A DNA stretch of 64,000 nucleotides from Streptomyces gardneri (GTDB lineage Bacteria; Actinomycetota; Actinomycetes; Streptomycetales; Streptomycetaceae): the NCBI RefSeq assembly GCF_006539185.1, contig NZ_BJMN01000015.1, positions 124,001 through 188,000 of the forward strand, given 5' to 3'. How positions within the stretch are numbered: the first letter of the stretch is position 1; every line of letters starts with the position of its first letter. The notes beneath the pieces were generated by a model, which did no database searches, was not told where the DNA came from, and was given only the letters and a program-made list of their open reading frames with translations. This document shows, in pieces, positions 24,106 through 34,233 of the stretch. A program made the position numbers and the translations under genes.

Positions 24106-26364
24106 GTGCTGGAGCCCCTGGACGCGTCCGCCGTCCGCCGTGTCGGCCCGTATGTGCTCATCGGCCGGATCGGCGCGGGCGGCATGGGCACGGTCCATCT
24201 CGCCCGGCGGGAGGGCACCGCCGCCCCGGCCGGCCTCGCCGCGGTCAAAACCGTCCGCGAGGACGCGTGCCTCGACGCGGAGTTCCGGATACGTTTCCGC
24301 CGGGAGGCGGACGCGGCCCGTGCCGTGCGCAGCCCGTTCACCGCCATCCTGGTCGACGCGGCACCGGACGCCGAACCTCCGTGGCTGGCCACCGAGTACG
24401 TCACCGGCCCTTCGCTCACCGAGGCCGTCACGCGCCACGGGCCGCTGCCCCTCGACGTCGTCCGGGCCCTCGGGGCCGATCTCGCGCGGGCCCTGCGCGC
24501 GATCCACGGGGCCCGGATCGTCCACCGGGACCTCAAGCCCGCCAACGTGATCTGCGCCGCGGCCGGTCCCAAAGTCATCGACTTCGGCATCGCCCGGGCC
24601 TTCGACGGCACGGCCCTGACGGCTGCCGGTATGGCCGTGGGCACCCTGGGCTTTATGGCTCCGGAGCAACTGGACGGCACGGGGTCCGTGGGTCCCGCCT
24701 CCGACGTCTTCAGCCTGGGCGTGCTGCTGTGCTGGGCGGCCACCGGGCGCGGCCCCTTCGACGACGCCGAGCCGGCCGCCGTGATCGCCCGGATCGCCGA
24801 GGGACACGCCGACCTCCGGCACGTACCGAACGGCCTGCGGGAACTCGTGGGCGCCTGCCTGGCCGTCACCCCGAACGCACGGCCCACGACGGACGCCCTG
24901 GTCAGGGCCTTCGACCCGCGGGCCGCCGGGGAGCGGCCGGGGGCGCTCTTCGCCCGTTCCGATGAGCCATTCCCGTGGCCTGCCGGGGTGCGGGAGCTGA
25001 TCGGCACGTACGAGGCGAAGAAGCGTGAGGTCGTGGCAGCGGCGCCGCTGGTCCCCGCTGCGCCCTCCGCCGCCGTGCCGGTACCGGCGCCGCCGGACGG
25101 GCCCACACAGCGGAGCCGCACGCGCGTGAGGGCGGCGGTGACCGCGCTGGCCGCGGTGCTTGCGGTGACGGCGACTCTCGTCGGGGTACGGCTGCTCGCC
25201 CGGGACGACGGCGACGGCAAGGGAACGGGGGCCGCACCGAGTCCGTCGACCACGGTACGGCCCACCACGCCGCCCGATCCGGTCGAACCCATGGCGAACG
25301 GGGACAACCTCGGCGCGATCACCTGGGCCTACCCCGAGCCAGGGACGCGGGGAGCGGAGCGGCCGAAGGGCTGGAAGCCGTGGCGCGCCACGGCCGGGGC
25401 CCATGTCGCCGGGTGCGTGCTCGGCGTGGACCTGCTCGTGTGCAGTGACCAGCAGGGCGTCGAGGCCCGCCGCCCGGCCGACGGGAAGCTCGTGTGGCGG
25501 CACACGGCACCGGTCCGCTCAGGCGGTGCGGTCATGACGGCAGGACTCTCCGGGGACAGGGTGTACCTCCCAGAGGGCGGGGGCGTCCTCGTCGCGCGGC
25601 GGTCCGACGCCCGGCCGCTGGCCCACTGGCCGGGGCCAGCCGGCTTCCTGCCGGAGCTGGCAGTCGCGGCGGGCGGCACGGTCTACATCGCGTACGAGGG
25701 CGCAGGGGGAGCAGGGCTGCCCGGGGAAATGCTCTTCCGCGCCTATCGGGAGAGCGACGGCCAGAGGATCTGGGAGACCAAGGTCAAGGAGGCGTACCCC
25801 AACAGCATGACGCCGGCGGCCGGCCGCCTGTACCTCACCGGCCCCGGGGGAACCTGGCAGCTGGACCAGCGGGACGGTCGGCTGCTCGTCGTCGGGAGGC
25901 GAACCACCACCGAACTGGTAGGGCCGGACGGGACCTTCTACAAGTGGATAAACGACGACACGACACAAATTCGGGACGGGGGCACGCTCCGCATACGTGG
26001 CGGCTTTCCCGGCCGGCCGCTGACGGCCGACGCGAGCACGGCGGTCAGCCTCTACGAGACGCAGACGGAGACCGGAAAGCTCAGGGAGCTGATCGGGAGC
26101 CGGTCCAGCGACGGGACGGTGCTGTGGCGCACGCCCTGGAATGCGACGGGCTTCATGGACCGGGGCCAGGCGCTCGTCGTCGGGCGGCGGCTCGTACTCA
26201 TCAACGGATCGGGGATCGAAACGCGGTCAATGACGGACGGCGCGCCGATCGCGTCCGTACGGCCGGCTTCCTGGCCCGACCCCGTGGCGCCGTTGACTCT
26301 GGTCGCCGGCGACGTCCTCTTCGTCGTCAAGGACACCGGGCTGTGGTCAGTGCGCCTGCCCTGA
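24106..26364 (+). CDS. Membrane Ser/Thr protein kinase, paralogue of the preceding gene
   Basis: The GTG at 24106 has GGAG five bases upstream and yields VLEPLDASAVRRVGPYVLIG. The 752-aa protein has the G-loop GAGGMGTVHLA, AAVKTV (catalytic Lys), HRDLKPANV and DFGIARAF, ending near residue 275. A basic linker and one membrane helix (about 345-365: VTALAAVLAVTATLVGVRLL) follow. The outer C-terminal domain has PQQ-like repeats (RPADGKLVWRHTAPV, YRESDGQRIWETKVK, SSDGTVLWRTPW). The similarity and order suggest tandem duplication with divergence of the sensor. It is not clear whether both are on one transcript. Confidence 0.9.
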   Translation: MLEPLDASAVRRVGPYVLIGRIGAGGMGTVHLARREGTAAPAGLAAVKTVREDACLDAEFRIRFRREADAARAVRSPFTAILVDAAPDAEPPWLATEYVTGPSLTEAVTRHGPLPLDVVRALGADLARALRAIHGARIVHRDLKPANVICAAAGPKVIDFGIARAFDGTALTAAGMAVGTLGFMAPEQLDGTGSVGPASDVFSLGVLLCWAATGRGPFDDAEPAAVIARIAEGHADLRHVPNGLRELVGACLAVTPNARPTTDALVRAFDPRAAGERPGALFARSDEPFPWPAGVRELIGTYEAKKREVVAAAPLVPAAPSAAVPVPAPPDGPTQRSRTRVRAAVTALAAVLAVTATLVGVRLLARDDGDGKGTGAAPSPSTTVRPTTPPDPVEPMANGDNLGAITWAYPEPGTRGAERPKGWKPWRATAGAHVAGCVLGVDLLVCSDQQGVEARRPADGKLVWRHTAPVRSGGAVMTAGLSGDRVYLPEGGGVLVARRSDARPLAHWPGPAGFLPELAVAAGGTVYIAYEGAGGAGLPGEMLFRAYRESDGQRIWETKVKEAYPNSMTPAAGRLYLTGPGGTWQLDQRDGRLLVVGRRTTTELVGPDGTFYKWINDDTTQIRDGGTLRIRGGFPGRPLTADASTAVSLYETQTETGKLRELIGSRSSDGTVLWRTPWNATGFMDRGQALVVGRRLVLINGSGIETRSMTDGAPIASVRPASWPDPVAPLTLVAGDVLFVVKDTGLWSVRLP

Positions 26365-26377
26365 CCACAGCCGTGCT

Positions 26378-26960
26378 GGGTCCGGCCCAGCCTCGTGGAG
26401 GATTCGATGCCTGGGCGGGGCGACGCGGTGGCGGATGCCGCGCGAGCGGAGCCATCGGCACAGGTGGTCGTAGTCGTATCCCTCGTCCGCGTGGAGCTTG
26501 GCGGGCTGTCGGGGGCGTGGGCCGCGGCGGGAACGGATCGGAGAAAGCCGCGTACCAGCGGCTCAAGCGCCTGGCTGCCGTGGAGGTTCGCGCCCGAGAT
26601 CCCGAGGGAGAACGGCAGACCGGTCCGCTCGGCGATCAAGTGGATCTCCGAGCCCTTCTTGCCCCGGTCGACAGAATTCGGCCCCGTCAAGTCCCCCCTT
26701 TCAGGGCCCGCATGTTCACCGAGTCGATCGCACAGCGCGGCCACTCCAGGCCACCGCGCGTGCCCAGCTCGTCGAGGACGACGCGCTGCAACTTGCCCCA
26801 GACCCGGGCGGTACTCCACTCGGTGAAACGCCGGTGCGCGGCCGGCCCCGACGGCCCGAAGACCGGGGGCAGCCGCCACCAGGTGCAGCCCGTCGTGGCC
26901 ACGAAGACGATCGCGGCCAGCACCTCACGGTCCCCGTACCGGCGCCGGCCGCCGCCCTGC
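26378..26960 (-). pseudogene. IS5/IS427-group transposase remnant
   Basis: The minus strand carries LAAIVFVATTGCTWWRLPPV, FTEWSTARVWGKLQRVVLDE, then in another frame LTGPNSVDRGKKGSEIHLIA, then TGLPFSLGISGANLHGSQAL and EPLVRG; a third frame gives KLHADEGYDYDHLCRWL. This order is that of IS427-type elements, which need one programmed frameshift; here a second break is present. The C-terminal part with the last catalytic Glu region is missing where the kinase gene ends. It is therefore inactive. Confidence 0.75.
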
Positions 26961-27002
26961 GCCCCGGCGTCCTGTCACCCATCTCACCGCCGCTCACCAG
27001 TT

Positions 27003-27140
27003 GACCTGAACGGCCTCGTGGCGACCCGAACGGTCGTCGACTTCCGGAACATCCTCGACAGCGACCAGTGGGCGAAGGCCGGCTGGACGGTCCACTCCGT
27101 CGGCCGGCCGTCAACCGCACCCGCGGACCGAAGCGCATGA
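27003..27140 (+). pseudogene. C-terminal fragment of UDP-glucose/GDP-mannose dehydrogenase family
   Basis: The frame ending at TGA 27138-27140 reads VVDFRNILDSDQWAKAGWTV, then HSVGRP, like the conserved C-terminus of Ugd-type enzymes (VVDGRN.LDP..W..AGW....GRP). Only about 45 residues remain, next to an IS remnant. It indicates loss of a nucleotide-sugar dehydrogenase gene. The following 300 bases to 27443 hold no gene; a weak inverted repeat lies at about 27392-27435 next to the PASTA gene stop. Confidence 0.55.
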
Positions 27141-27443
27141 GCGCGGATCAACTACCTTGAAGGCCCCCGTCCGTTGGCGGACGATGGGCCAGGCAGCTGC
27201 ACTGAAAGTCAGCCGGTCGCAGCCGCAATGCCGCGTTGACCTCTCCGTGAACAGCTTATGCGGGCGGCACGCTCACTTCACGGCAGCCCCAGCCGTGATC
27301 GTGGCCCCCGCGGGCTTCTTCCTGCGGAGGTCATACGCGTGAAGCCGACAGTCGGACACGCCTAGGAAGCAGCAGCCTCGAGCGTGGGTATGCGAAGGCC
27401 CCTGCGGGCCCGTGGTGTGCCAGGGCGGGGGCTTCGTGCTCGA

Positions 27444-28547
<1,104 letters not shown>

Positions 28548-28699
28548 CATGAACTCCTGAGAGCGTGAAGTTGAGCGGCGCTCAACGTACACAGGAAATT
28601 CACGCTCTGTGTGCTTGGTGTCTCAACTGAGATGACCCGGCTTTCCGATACCGAGGACAGCCCAGTGCCACGAGATGGTACGGCGGGGCGTATCACCGG

Positions 28700-28993
28700 T
28701 CTTCGGCCTCCGCCCGCCCGGACACATCGACGTTTCCCATGGCCGTCACGCCACTCGATGGTGAACCGCTCGCCGCCACCCTCGTCGTCCTGAACCAGGG
28801 TGTCAAAGTCGCGGATCAGCGCAGCGCGAGCCTCACAGTGGAGGTCCCCCGGTCAAGCCCCAGGACCGACGCGCAGTCCGTCGCGCCACTCCAACTCGGC
28901 GTACACACGCTCGAAGCGGTCCGCAATCAGCTGCTCCTCGTTCCGGGTCTCAGCGACGCGGGCAGGCTGCCGGCGAGCGGACTCCGCATCCAT
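28700..28993 (-). pseudogene. Small hypothetical gene interrupted by an in-frame TGA
   Basis: From the ATG at 28993 the frame reads MDAESARRQPARVAETRNEE, then QLIADRFERVYAELEWRDG, and stops at TGA 28853-28855. The same frame continues with DLHCEARAALIRDFDTLVQD, then DEGGGERFTIEWRDGHGKRR. Both halves look coding (GC third positions, acidic/aromatic balance) and both contain an EWRDG motif. A nonsense mutation in one small gene is the simplest reading; two short genes are possible. Family not known to me. Confidence 0.4.
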
Positions 28994-29079
28994 GATCACG
29001 ATCTACGGCTGGAGTACAGGCGACCCCAGGGGTGCGGCTCCGCGCCGCATGGAGGATGATCGCGGCGGAGGGGATTCGA

Positions 29080-30099
29080 ATGCGTTCAGAAATGCGGGAT
29101 CAGGTGCAGGCAGGGGCCCCATGGCAGGCACAGGTTCCGGCCCGGGCGCAGACGCGGGTGCGGGTGAGAGACCGGTTTGGCTCGGCGTTCACGGCGTCGG
29201 TCTCGGTGCTGTTCTTTGAGGCCGTGATCGGGTCGATCGTGTTCTACGTGTGGATGGAGACCCAGGAGGTCCCGGCCCTCGGCTACAACCTGTTCAACAT
29301 CTTCTTCCTGTTCGTCATGGGATTGATCGGAGTGGCGGCCGGGGCGGTCGGCGCCGTCCTGCTGTCGGTCGCCGTGGTGATGCCGCTCGTGGCCGTGGCC
29401 GGATGGCTCGGCCGCACGGTCTCGGGGCGTGACGTCTGGTGGTGGATCCCGCTCCTGGCGGCCGCCGGCGGCACCCTGCCGGGGCTCGTTGCGGCGTCGA
29501 TGGTGCCCGCCGGGTTCCCGGAGAACGTCTCGTCGGGCCTCATTGGGTGGTTCATGGGCGTTGCGGCGCTCGGCGTCCCGGCGCTGGTTGTCCGCAGGCT
29601 GGTGCTGCCGGACCGCCCGCGGGTGTTCGGCACTGCGATGTTCGGCTGGGTGGCGCTGTACGGGACGCTCGGCGTCGTCGTCACCGGCGCGCTCGCCGGT
29701 GTCGCCCTGTACGCCGGGATCGGGTACGAGCCTCCGCGGCTGACCGCGGAACGGCTCGCCGGGACGTGGTCCGACGGCAACGGAGGCAGGATCACCTTCA
29801 CGGCGGACGGCAAGGTCACGGCCGACGGGGTCAAGACCTTCGGCTTCGACGACGACCGTCACGACGCGGGGCAGCCCTGCACCGGTGCCGGCACGTGGGT
29901 CTACCACCCGGGCGACGGGTCGTGGTCCCAGAATGTGGGGGTCTCCGTCGACGCCTGCGTTGGGAGCCTGGGCCCCTGGGAGGTGTTCGGGACTCCCGAG
30001 CACCCGAAGCTGTACGTGCTCGTCGGCGACCCCGACGCCTGGGACCTGTACATTCTGGAGCCTGACGACCATCCCCGCGAGGAGCCCGTCAGGGACTGA
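29080..30099 (+). CDS. Polytopic membrane protein with C-terminal lipocalin-like soluble domain
   Basis: The ATG at 29080 has GGAGGGG upstream and gives a 339-aa product. After a basic N-terminus there are about five membrane helices (SVLFFEAVIGSIVFYVW; NIFFLFVMGLIGVAAGAVGA; VAVVMPLVAVAGWL; LLAAAGGTLPGLVAASM; GVPALVV...; GTLGVVVTGALAGVALYAG). The C-terminal roughly 110 residues start LAGTWSDGNGGRITFTADGK and contain a Cys pair and GTWVYHPGDGSW, like a small beta-barrel found in streptomycete membrane proteins. Function unknown. It stands alone between the PASTA gene and the DUF2075 gene. Confidence 0.8.
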   Translation: MRSEMRDQVQAGAPWQAQVPARAQTRVRVRDRFGSAFTASVSVLFFEAVIGSIVFYVWMETQEVPALGYNLFNIFFLFVMGLIGVAAGAVGAVLLSVAVVMPLVAVAGWLGRTVSGRDVWWWIPLLAAAGGTLPGLVAASMVPAGFPENVSSGLIGWFMGVAALGVPALVVRRLVLPDRPRVFGTAMFGWVALYGTLGVVVTGALAGVALYAGIGYEPPRLTAERLAGTWSDGNGGRITFTADGKVTADGVKTFGFDDDRHDAGQPCTGAGTWVYHPGDGSWSQNVGVSVDACVGSLGPWEVFGTPEHPKLYVLVGDPDAWDLYILEPDDHPREEPVRD

Positions 30100-30383
30100 G
30101 GCGGCCGAAGAGTCCGCGGTGAAACAGGAGCGGCGTGGCGTCTCCCTCCGTGCCCAGGGCCTCGACCGTGCCGACGATGGGCGGCCCGCCCAAGACCGCC
30201 CCTGACTCCTCCGCAGCCCGCTGTACTCCAACCGCCCAGCGAAACCCGCAGGTCAGACATCAATTCCTGCTGGAGTACTGGGTGCCTGCTTCGTCGGCGT
30301 CGTGTCGTCTGGGATTGCAGGATGGGGCGCTTGTCGTGCCACGGGGTCCGGTTGGCCCGTCTGGTGAACGAACGGGGTCTGGT

Positions 30384-31583
30384 CTATAGGTCTTGTGGGT
30401 GGATCAGTGTCTGGAGGTAGTTTTGGGTGATCGCGTCGGTGGAGTAGAGGCGGGTTCCTCGGGTGCCTCTGGTAGCGAGGACGCGGTACGTGTTCAGGGC
30501 GTATTTCAGGTATCGCTGTGGTGGGAGGCCGCGTAGCGGGGAGTCGTGGCTCTCTTCGGGTTGCGCGACCCACTGATCTCCTCGACGGACGAGGTCTTCG
30601 CCGATGATGACGGCGTTGTAGGCGTATTCCATCCCTTGGGCTGTGTAGATGCAGCCAACCTGCTCGTGGCCTCCTGTGTCCGTGGCCCAGTAGGGCCGGG
30701 CCGGAACGTCGGGATGGTCGGCATGCTGAGTGTCGGTGCGTGAGTTCCAGGGCCGGGCCCAGGTCCGCGGCCCGTTGGGGCCTTCCCCGGTGATGGTCAC
30801 CTCGGGGAGCAGGGGCGGGGTGGGGGGTGAGTCCCAGGGCCAGCAGAAGCCGGCGGTGATCCGGGCGGTCACACCGTTGCGGGTGTGTTCGGTGACCCAG
30901 TGGTCGAGTTGTTCGGGGTGGGCGGCGAGGGCGAGGTCGTAGTCGGTGCCTTGCCAGGTGGGGACAGTGCCGGCCGGTTCGAAAAGTTGGTCGATCCATT
31001 GCTGGTAGGCGCGTGAGCCGTTGCAGCGGAACTGGCTGGTCAGGTCGATGTGGGCGAAGGAGAAGCCGCGGTGTTGGGCGTGCTGCCGCAGTTGCTGGAG
31101 GGTGAGGCCTTCGGTCGGCCGCACGGTTTGGCGTTCGTCGAGGAACACGACGGTCACGGCGGCTTGGTCGATGAGCTTTCCCAGGGTTGTGGGGAAGGCA
31201 CTGTGCTGGTGGTCGGGGTAGGTGCGGGCGCGGTGGGCTTCGTCCAGGAGCACCACGCTGTCGTGGGTGATTCCGGCCGGCACGTTGTTGAGGAATGTGG
31301 TGATGAGCCCGCGGAAGCTGTCTCCGACGGTTCTGCGGAGTTGTCGGGTGAGTGTCCCGGACGGGGACAGCAGGCGGGGGTTGCCGTGAGGCTGCCGGCA
31401 TAGGTCTGCGAGGAGCCGGCAGGCGATGACGGTCTTGCCTGTACCGGGGCCGCCGGTCACGGCGACGATGCTTTTGATTCCGCGGGCACGGGCAGCTTGC
31501 ACGGCGTGCAGGATTTCCTGCCGGGCGAGATCTTGGTCGCCGATGAGGGTGACCTCGTCGCAGTGCGCGTGTGCTTGTCCCAT
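30384..31583 (-). CDS. DUF2075/Schlafen-type P-loop ATPase (helicase-like), probably N-truncated
   Basis: The 399-aa protein has Walker A VTGGPGTGKTVIACRLLADL (about residues 42-61), Walker B SVVLLDEAHRART and a Q/ER-rich motif VVFLDERQTVRPTEG with LTSQFRCNGSRAY. The C-terminal motif VGCIYTAQGMEYAYNAVIIG, then YLKYALNTYRVLATRGTRGT, is typical of DUF2075 DNA/RNA helicase-like proteins. Full-length relatives usually carry a further N-terminal nuclease or GIY-YIG-like part of 200 residues or more. Here the frame begins just before GDQDLARQEI, so the gene may be 5'-truncated. Such proteins occur in defence or DNA-processing loci. Confidence 0.8.
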   Translation of the reverse strand: MGQAHAHCDEVTLIGDQDLARQEILHAVQAARARGIKSIVAVTGGPGTGKTVIACRLLADLCRQPHGNPRLLSPSGTLTRQLRRTVGDSFRGLITTFLNNVPAGITHDSVVLLDEAHRARTYPDHQHSAFPTTLGKLIDQAAVTVVFLDERQTVRPTEGLTLQQLRQHAQHRGFSFAHIDLTSQFRCNGSRAYQQWIDQLFEPAGTVPTWQGTDYDLALAAHPEQLDHWVTEHTRNGVTARITAGFCWPWDSPPTPPLLPEVTITGEGPNGPRTWARPWNSRTDTQHADHPDVPARPYWATDTGGHEQVGCIYTAQGMEYAYNAVIIGEDLVRRGDQWVAQPEESHDSPLRGLPPQRYLKYALNTYRVLATRGTRGTRLYSTDAITQNYLQTLIHPQDL

Positions 31584-31687
31584 GCGGCCTGAACATCCGG
31601 CCCGCAGTGCACGGGACGGGGTACGTAGCGCCGTACCTCATTGAGTACGTTCATGTGCACGTCGACACCACGTCGCAGATGCGACGA

Positions 31688-31706
31688 GACCCCGGCAGGC
31701 GGGGTC
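31688..31706 (-). terminator. Short GC hairpin after the PASTA lipoprotein gene
   Basis: GACCCCG (31688-31694) pairs with CGGGGTC (31700-31706) across a 5-nt loop, 16 bases past the lipoprotein stop. It is a plausible terminator of modest strength. Confidence 0.45.
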
Positions 31707-31721
31707 CCGGCGTAGGGGGTC

Positions 31722-32366
31722 TCAGCAGCTTTCTTCGAACTTCACGGCGGTGAGTGTGACGGGCTGCCCGTCGAGCTTGGTGCCGGCGGCGGGCTCCTGG
31801 GTGCAGACCTGCCAGTTGGATCCCATGAGCACCATGCGGCCCTGGGGAGATGCGTCGGTGACCGTGAGGCTGGTGGAGGTGCCGAGGGACTGACGTGTGA
31901 CCTTGACGGACTTCCCGGTGAAGTCGGGCATCGTGCTGCCGGCCTGCGGCTCGTCGCTGCCCTGGTCCTTGCTCGGACAGGTCTCTTCGAGCTTGACCGT
32001 GGCGAAGTCAATCTTGATGTCGGTCGGGTGCTCGCCTGCGGTCGGGGTCTGCCCGCAGACCTTCCAGTTCCGGTCGAGGGCCTGCATGCGTCCACGGCCG
32101 AGGGCGTCGTGGGAGTGCAGGTTGTAGAAACCGGCGGCCTGTGCCTGGTCTTGGGCGGACTGGAGCCCCTTGCCGGTCATGTCCGGGAGAGCGGCCGACT
32201 TAGTGTCGGCGTCGGGTGCCTTCGTGGTGGTAACCGGGGTGGGGGCCGTGGACGTTCCAGTGGCCTGGGGCTTGTCGCTGCTGGCCGTGCTGCCACCCTC
32301 GCACGCGGTCAGCGTGAGGGTGAGGGCGGCGGCAGCGATGATGCTGGCGGTGGGGTTCTTGCGCAT
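31722..32366 (-). CDS. PASTA-domain lipoprotein
   Basis: The ATG at 32366 gives a 214-aa product with a lipoprotein signal peptide (MRKNPTASIIAAAALTLTLT followed by AC, lipobox LTAC). A Ser/Thr linker leads to two PASTA-like units: LPDMTGKGLQSAQDQAQAAG with NWKVCGQTPTAGE, and MPDFTGKSVKVTRQSLGTS with NWQVCTQEPAAGT. Each ends in a segment closing with Cys (LEETCPSK, VKFEESC). The same W.VC.Q..AG signature occurs in the membrane protein at 27444-28547, so both belong to one family of extracytoplasmic sensors or binding proteins. The 297 bases upstream hold no gene I can support. Confidence 0.87.
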   Translation of the reverse strand: MRKNPTASIIAAAALTLTLTACEGGSTASSDKPQATGTSTAPTPVTTTKAPDADTKSAALPDMTGKGLQSAQDQAQAAGFYNLHSHDALGRGRMQALDRNWKVCGQTPTAGEHPTDIKIDFATVKLEETCPSKDQGSDEPQAGSTMPDFTGKSVKVTRQSLGTSTSLTVTDASPQGRMVLMGSNWQVCTQEPAAGTKLDGQPVTLTAVKFEESC

Positions 32367-32663
32367 CGAGTCAGCCTGCCGGATTGCGCGGAGGCTATGG
32401 AGAGTCTTGATCGTCTCGTGATGGTCGAAACGGCCGGCCCCAGGGGACACCGATGAGACGCAGGGCGTAGCGCCGGGTGGCTGCCTGTCGGATCAGGCCG
32501 CCTGGTGCGGGGCATGGGCGCCCGACGACGATGCGGCTATGCGTGCCACACCCAGCGGTCCAAGGTGATCCGAAAGGCCAAGCCCGATCACATCGGACAG
32601 GCCCGTACTGCACCCCGTGGCAGTCGTCGCAGGCGTTGATGCCCAGGTCCTGCCCCTTGCCAA

Positions 32664-32912
32664 TCAGGCTGCGGGGCGGCAGCGGGCGCGGAGCAGCTGG
32701 AATCCCTTCACGGCGTAGACGGCGGTCATGAACGCCAAGCCGGCGAGGCCGGGGCAGAGCCAGGATTCCGCCACCCACAGGACCAGCACCATGCGCCCGA
32801 AGAACAGCAGGGAGCCGAGGGTCTCCAGCAGGTCCAGACGCGCCTCGGCACGCACTGCGGGATCGGCTCCCCTCATCCGAGCGGATATCAGGGGCAATCC
32901 GAGGGCCTGCAA
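32664..32912 (-). CDS. Small membrane protein with two helices
   Basis: The 82-aa frame starts at a TTG at 32912 (no ATG/GTG is available upstream in frame). It reads LQALGLPLISARMRGADPAV, then LETLGSLLFFGRMVLVLWVA and LCPGLAGLAFMTAVYAVKGF. Two hydrophobic helices with an N-terminal helical segment and an RAEARLDLLETLGSL motif resemble small streptomycete membrane proteins. Function unknown; start uncertain. Confidence 0.5.
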   Translation of the reverse strand: MQALGLPLISARMRGADPAVRAEARLDLLETLGSLLFFGRMVLVLWVAESWLCPGLAGLAFMTAVYAVKGFQLLRARCRPAA

Positions 32913-33024
32913 GACGGTCAGCCAAGAGCGATCCAGACGAACTAGTCAGGTATGTCCACGGCGCGCACAGTACCGTTCGCCCCCTTACCGCTGCTGACCT
33001 TCGACGTGAACCGAAGGAGACGCT

Positions 33025-34233
33025 CTAGGCGACACGGTGTTCCCATCGCAAGGCCGGGTTGTCTGCAATCCACCGGGACCGACCGCCGGAAGTGATCTTT
33101 TGGCCGCCGATCCAGTAGGTGTGGGCCCGATCGGTGACGTGGAGCCGGACGGCGGTGATGTCGGGGCTGCCAGCGTCCTGCCAGGCGGCGAGGGCCTGCT
33201 CGATGTCGTCCCACAACGCCACAGGGCCGCCCTGGCGAACGGTCCAACTGCCGCCGTCCTGAATGAACTGGGCAAAGGACTCGCGCTCCATGTCGAACAG
33301 GTACAGCAGAGGGGTGCCGTCGCTCGACGTCGCGCGGGTGAGCTGTGCACCGGGTGCGGTGAGTTGGGCGAGGAAGGCGGGCATCCACTCCTCCAGAAGT
33401 GTGGGCGTCACCTTGGCCTGACGTTCGGTGTCGGCATAGGCGGTGCGGGCGGAGAGGTCACCGCTCACGGGGGGCGCGGCCTGGGATCGGGCCTGCATGA
33501 AGGACGAGCGGCCGATAATGCGGCCTTCTGCGGTGCCGTCGTCGTGGACCGTGACCTTGGCGAGGCCGGTGCCGTATCCCCAGGAGCCCACGGTGGTGAG
33601 GACGATGCCGCCGGGCTTGGTCTGCCTGATCCAGGTGTAGGGGATGCGGCGGACGGCGCAGGTGGCGATGACTCGATCGTACGGGGCACGTCGGGGGTGG
33701 CCCAGGAGGCCGTCACCGGTGACGGTCCAGGTGGAGTATCCGGCGATCTCCAGCGCGGCATCCGCGCGGGCGGCTACCTGTGGGTCGACTTCGACGGTGG
33801 TGACATTGTCCTCGCCGAGGTGGTGGCACAGCAGCGCGGAGGAGTAGCCGGTGCCGGTGCCGATCTCCAGCACCTGGTGGCCCTCTTCCACGTCCAGGTG
33901 CTCGATCATGCTCACGACGGTTACCGGCGTGGTGGACGAGGAGGTGGGCGAGCCGGTGACGGGTTCACTGGTCTCGTCGGCAGTGAGGTGGCCGTCAAGC
34001 TGGGTGGTGAGGGACTGGTCCCGGTAGGCAATTGCTGCCCACTCGGCCGGGTCGGCTCCCAGAGCGGTGACCGGCCGCCAGCGGCCGCCGTCCATGGGTA
34101 GGAAGACTCCGGGGTTGAGGAACAGTTCGCGAGGCACGGCCTCAACGGCTGCTCGCCACTGTGGGGAGGTGAGGATGCCGGCGGTCTCCAGCCGGTCGGC
34201 GAGTGCACGCCGCTGGGGGGCGGTATCGGTCAT
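33025..34233 (-). CDS. tgmC: ATP-grasp peptide maturase-associated methyltransferase (TgmC/PCMT-like)
   Basis: The ATG at 34233 (ATGA overlap with the maturase) gives a 402-aa protein. Residues about 75-190 form a PCMT-like SAM domain: SSSTTPVTVVSMIEHLDVEE, VLEIGTGTGYSSALLCHHLG (motif I), VTTVEVDPQVAARAD and TGDGLLGHPRRAPYDRVIAT. The C-terminal half is specific to this family, with PGGIVLTTVGSWGYGTGLAK and VRQGGPVALWDDIEQALAAW. This is the methyltransferase of ATP-grasp RiPP (TgmA/B/C) systems. In relatives, methylation of an Asp leads to an aspartimide in the peptide. The gene order tgmA-B-C and tight overlaps support one operon. Confidence 0.88.
   Translation of the reverse strand: MTDTAPQRRALADRLETAGILTSPQWRAAVEAVPRELFLNPGVFLPMDGGRWRPVTALGADPAEWAAIAYRDQSLTTQLDGHLTADETSEPVTGSPTSSSTTPVTVVSMIEHLDVEEGHQVLEIGTGTGYSSALLCHHLGEDNVTTVEVDPQVAARADAALEIAGYSTWTVTGDGLLGHPRRAPYDRVIATCAVRRIPYTWIRQTKPGGIVLTTVGSWGYGTGLAKVTVHDDGTAEGRIIGRSSFMQARSQAAPPVSGDLSARTAYADTERQAKVTPTLLEEWMPAFLAQLTAPGAQLTRATSSDGTPLLYLFDMERESFAQFIQDGGSWTVRQGGPVALWDDIEQALAAWQDAGSPDITAVRLHVTDRAHTYWIGGQKITSGGRSRWIADNPALRWEHRVA

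Noticed and set aside
23725..25503. Minus-strand open frame of 592 codons across the two kinase genes
   Set aside because: It spans the gap between two well-supported kinase genes and shows no family motif; antisense artefact.
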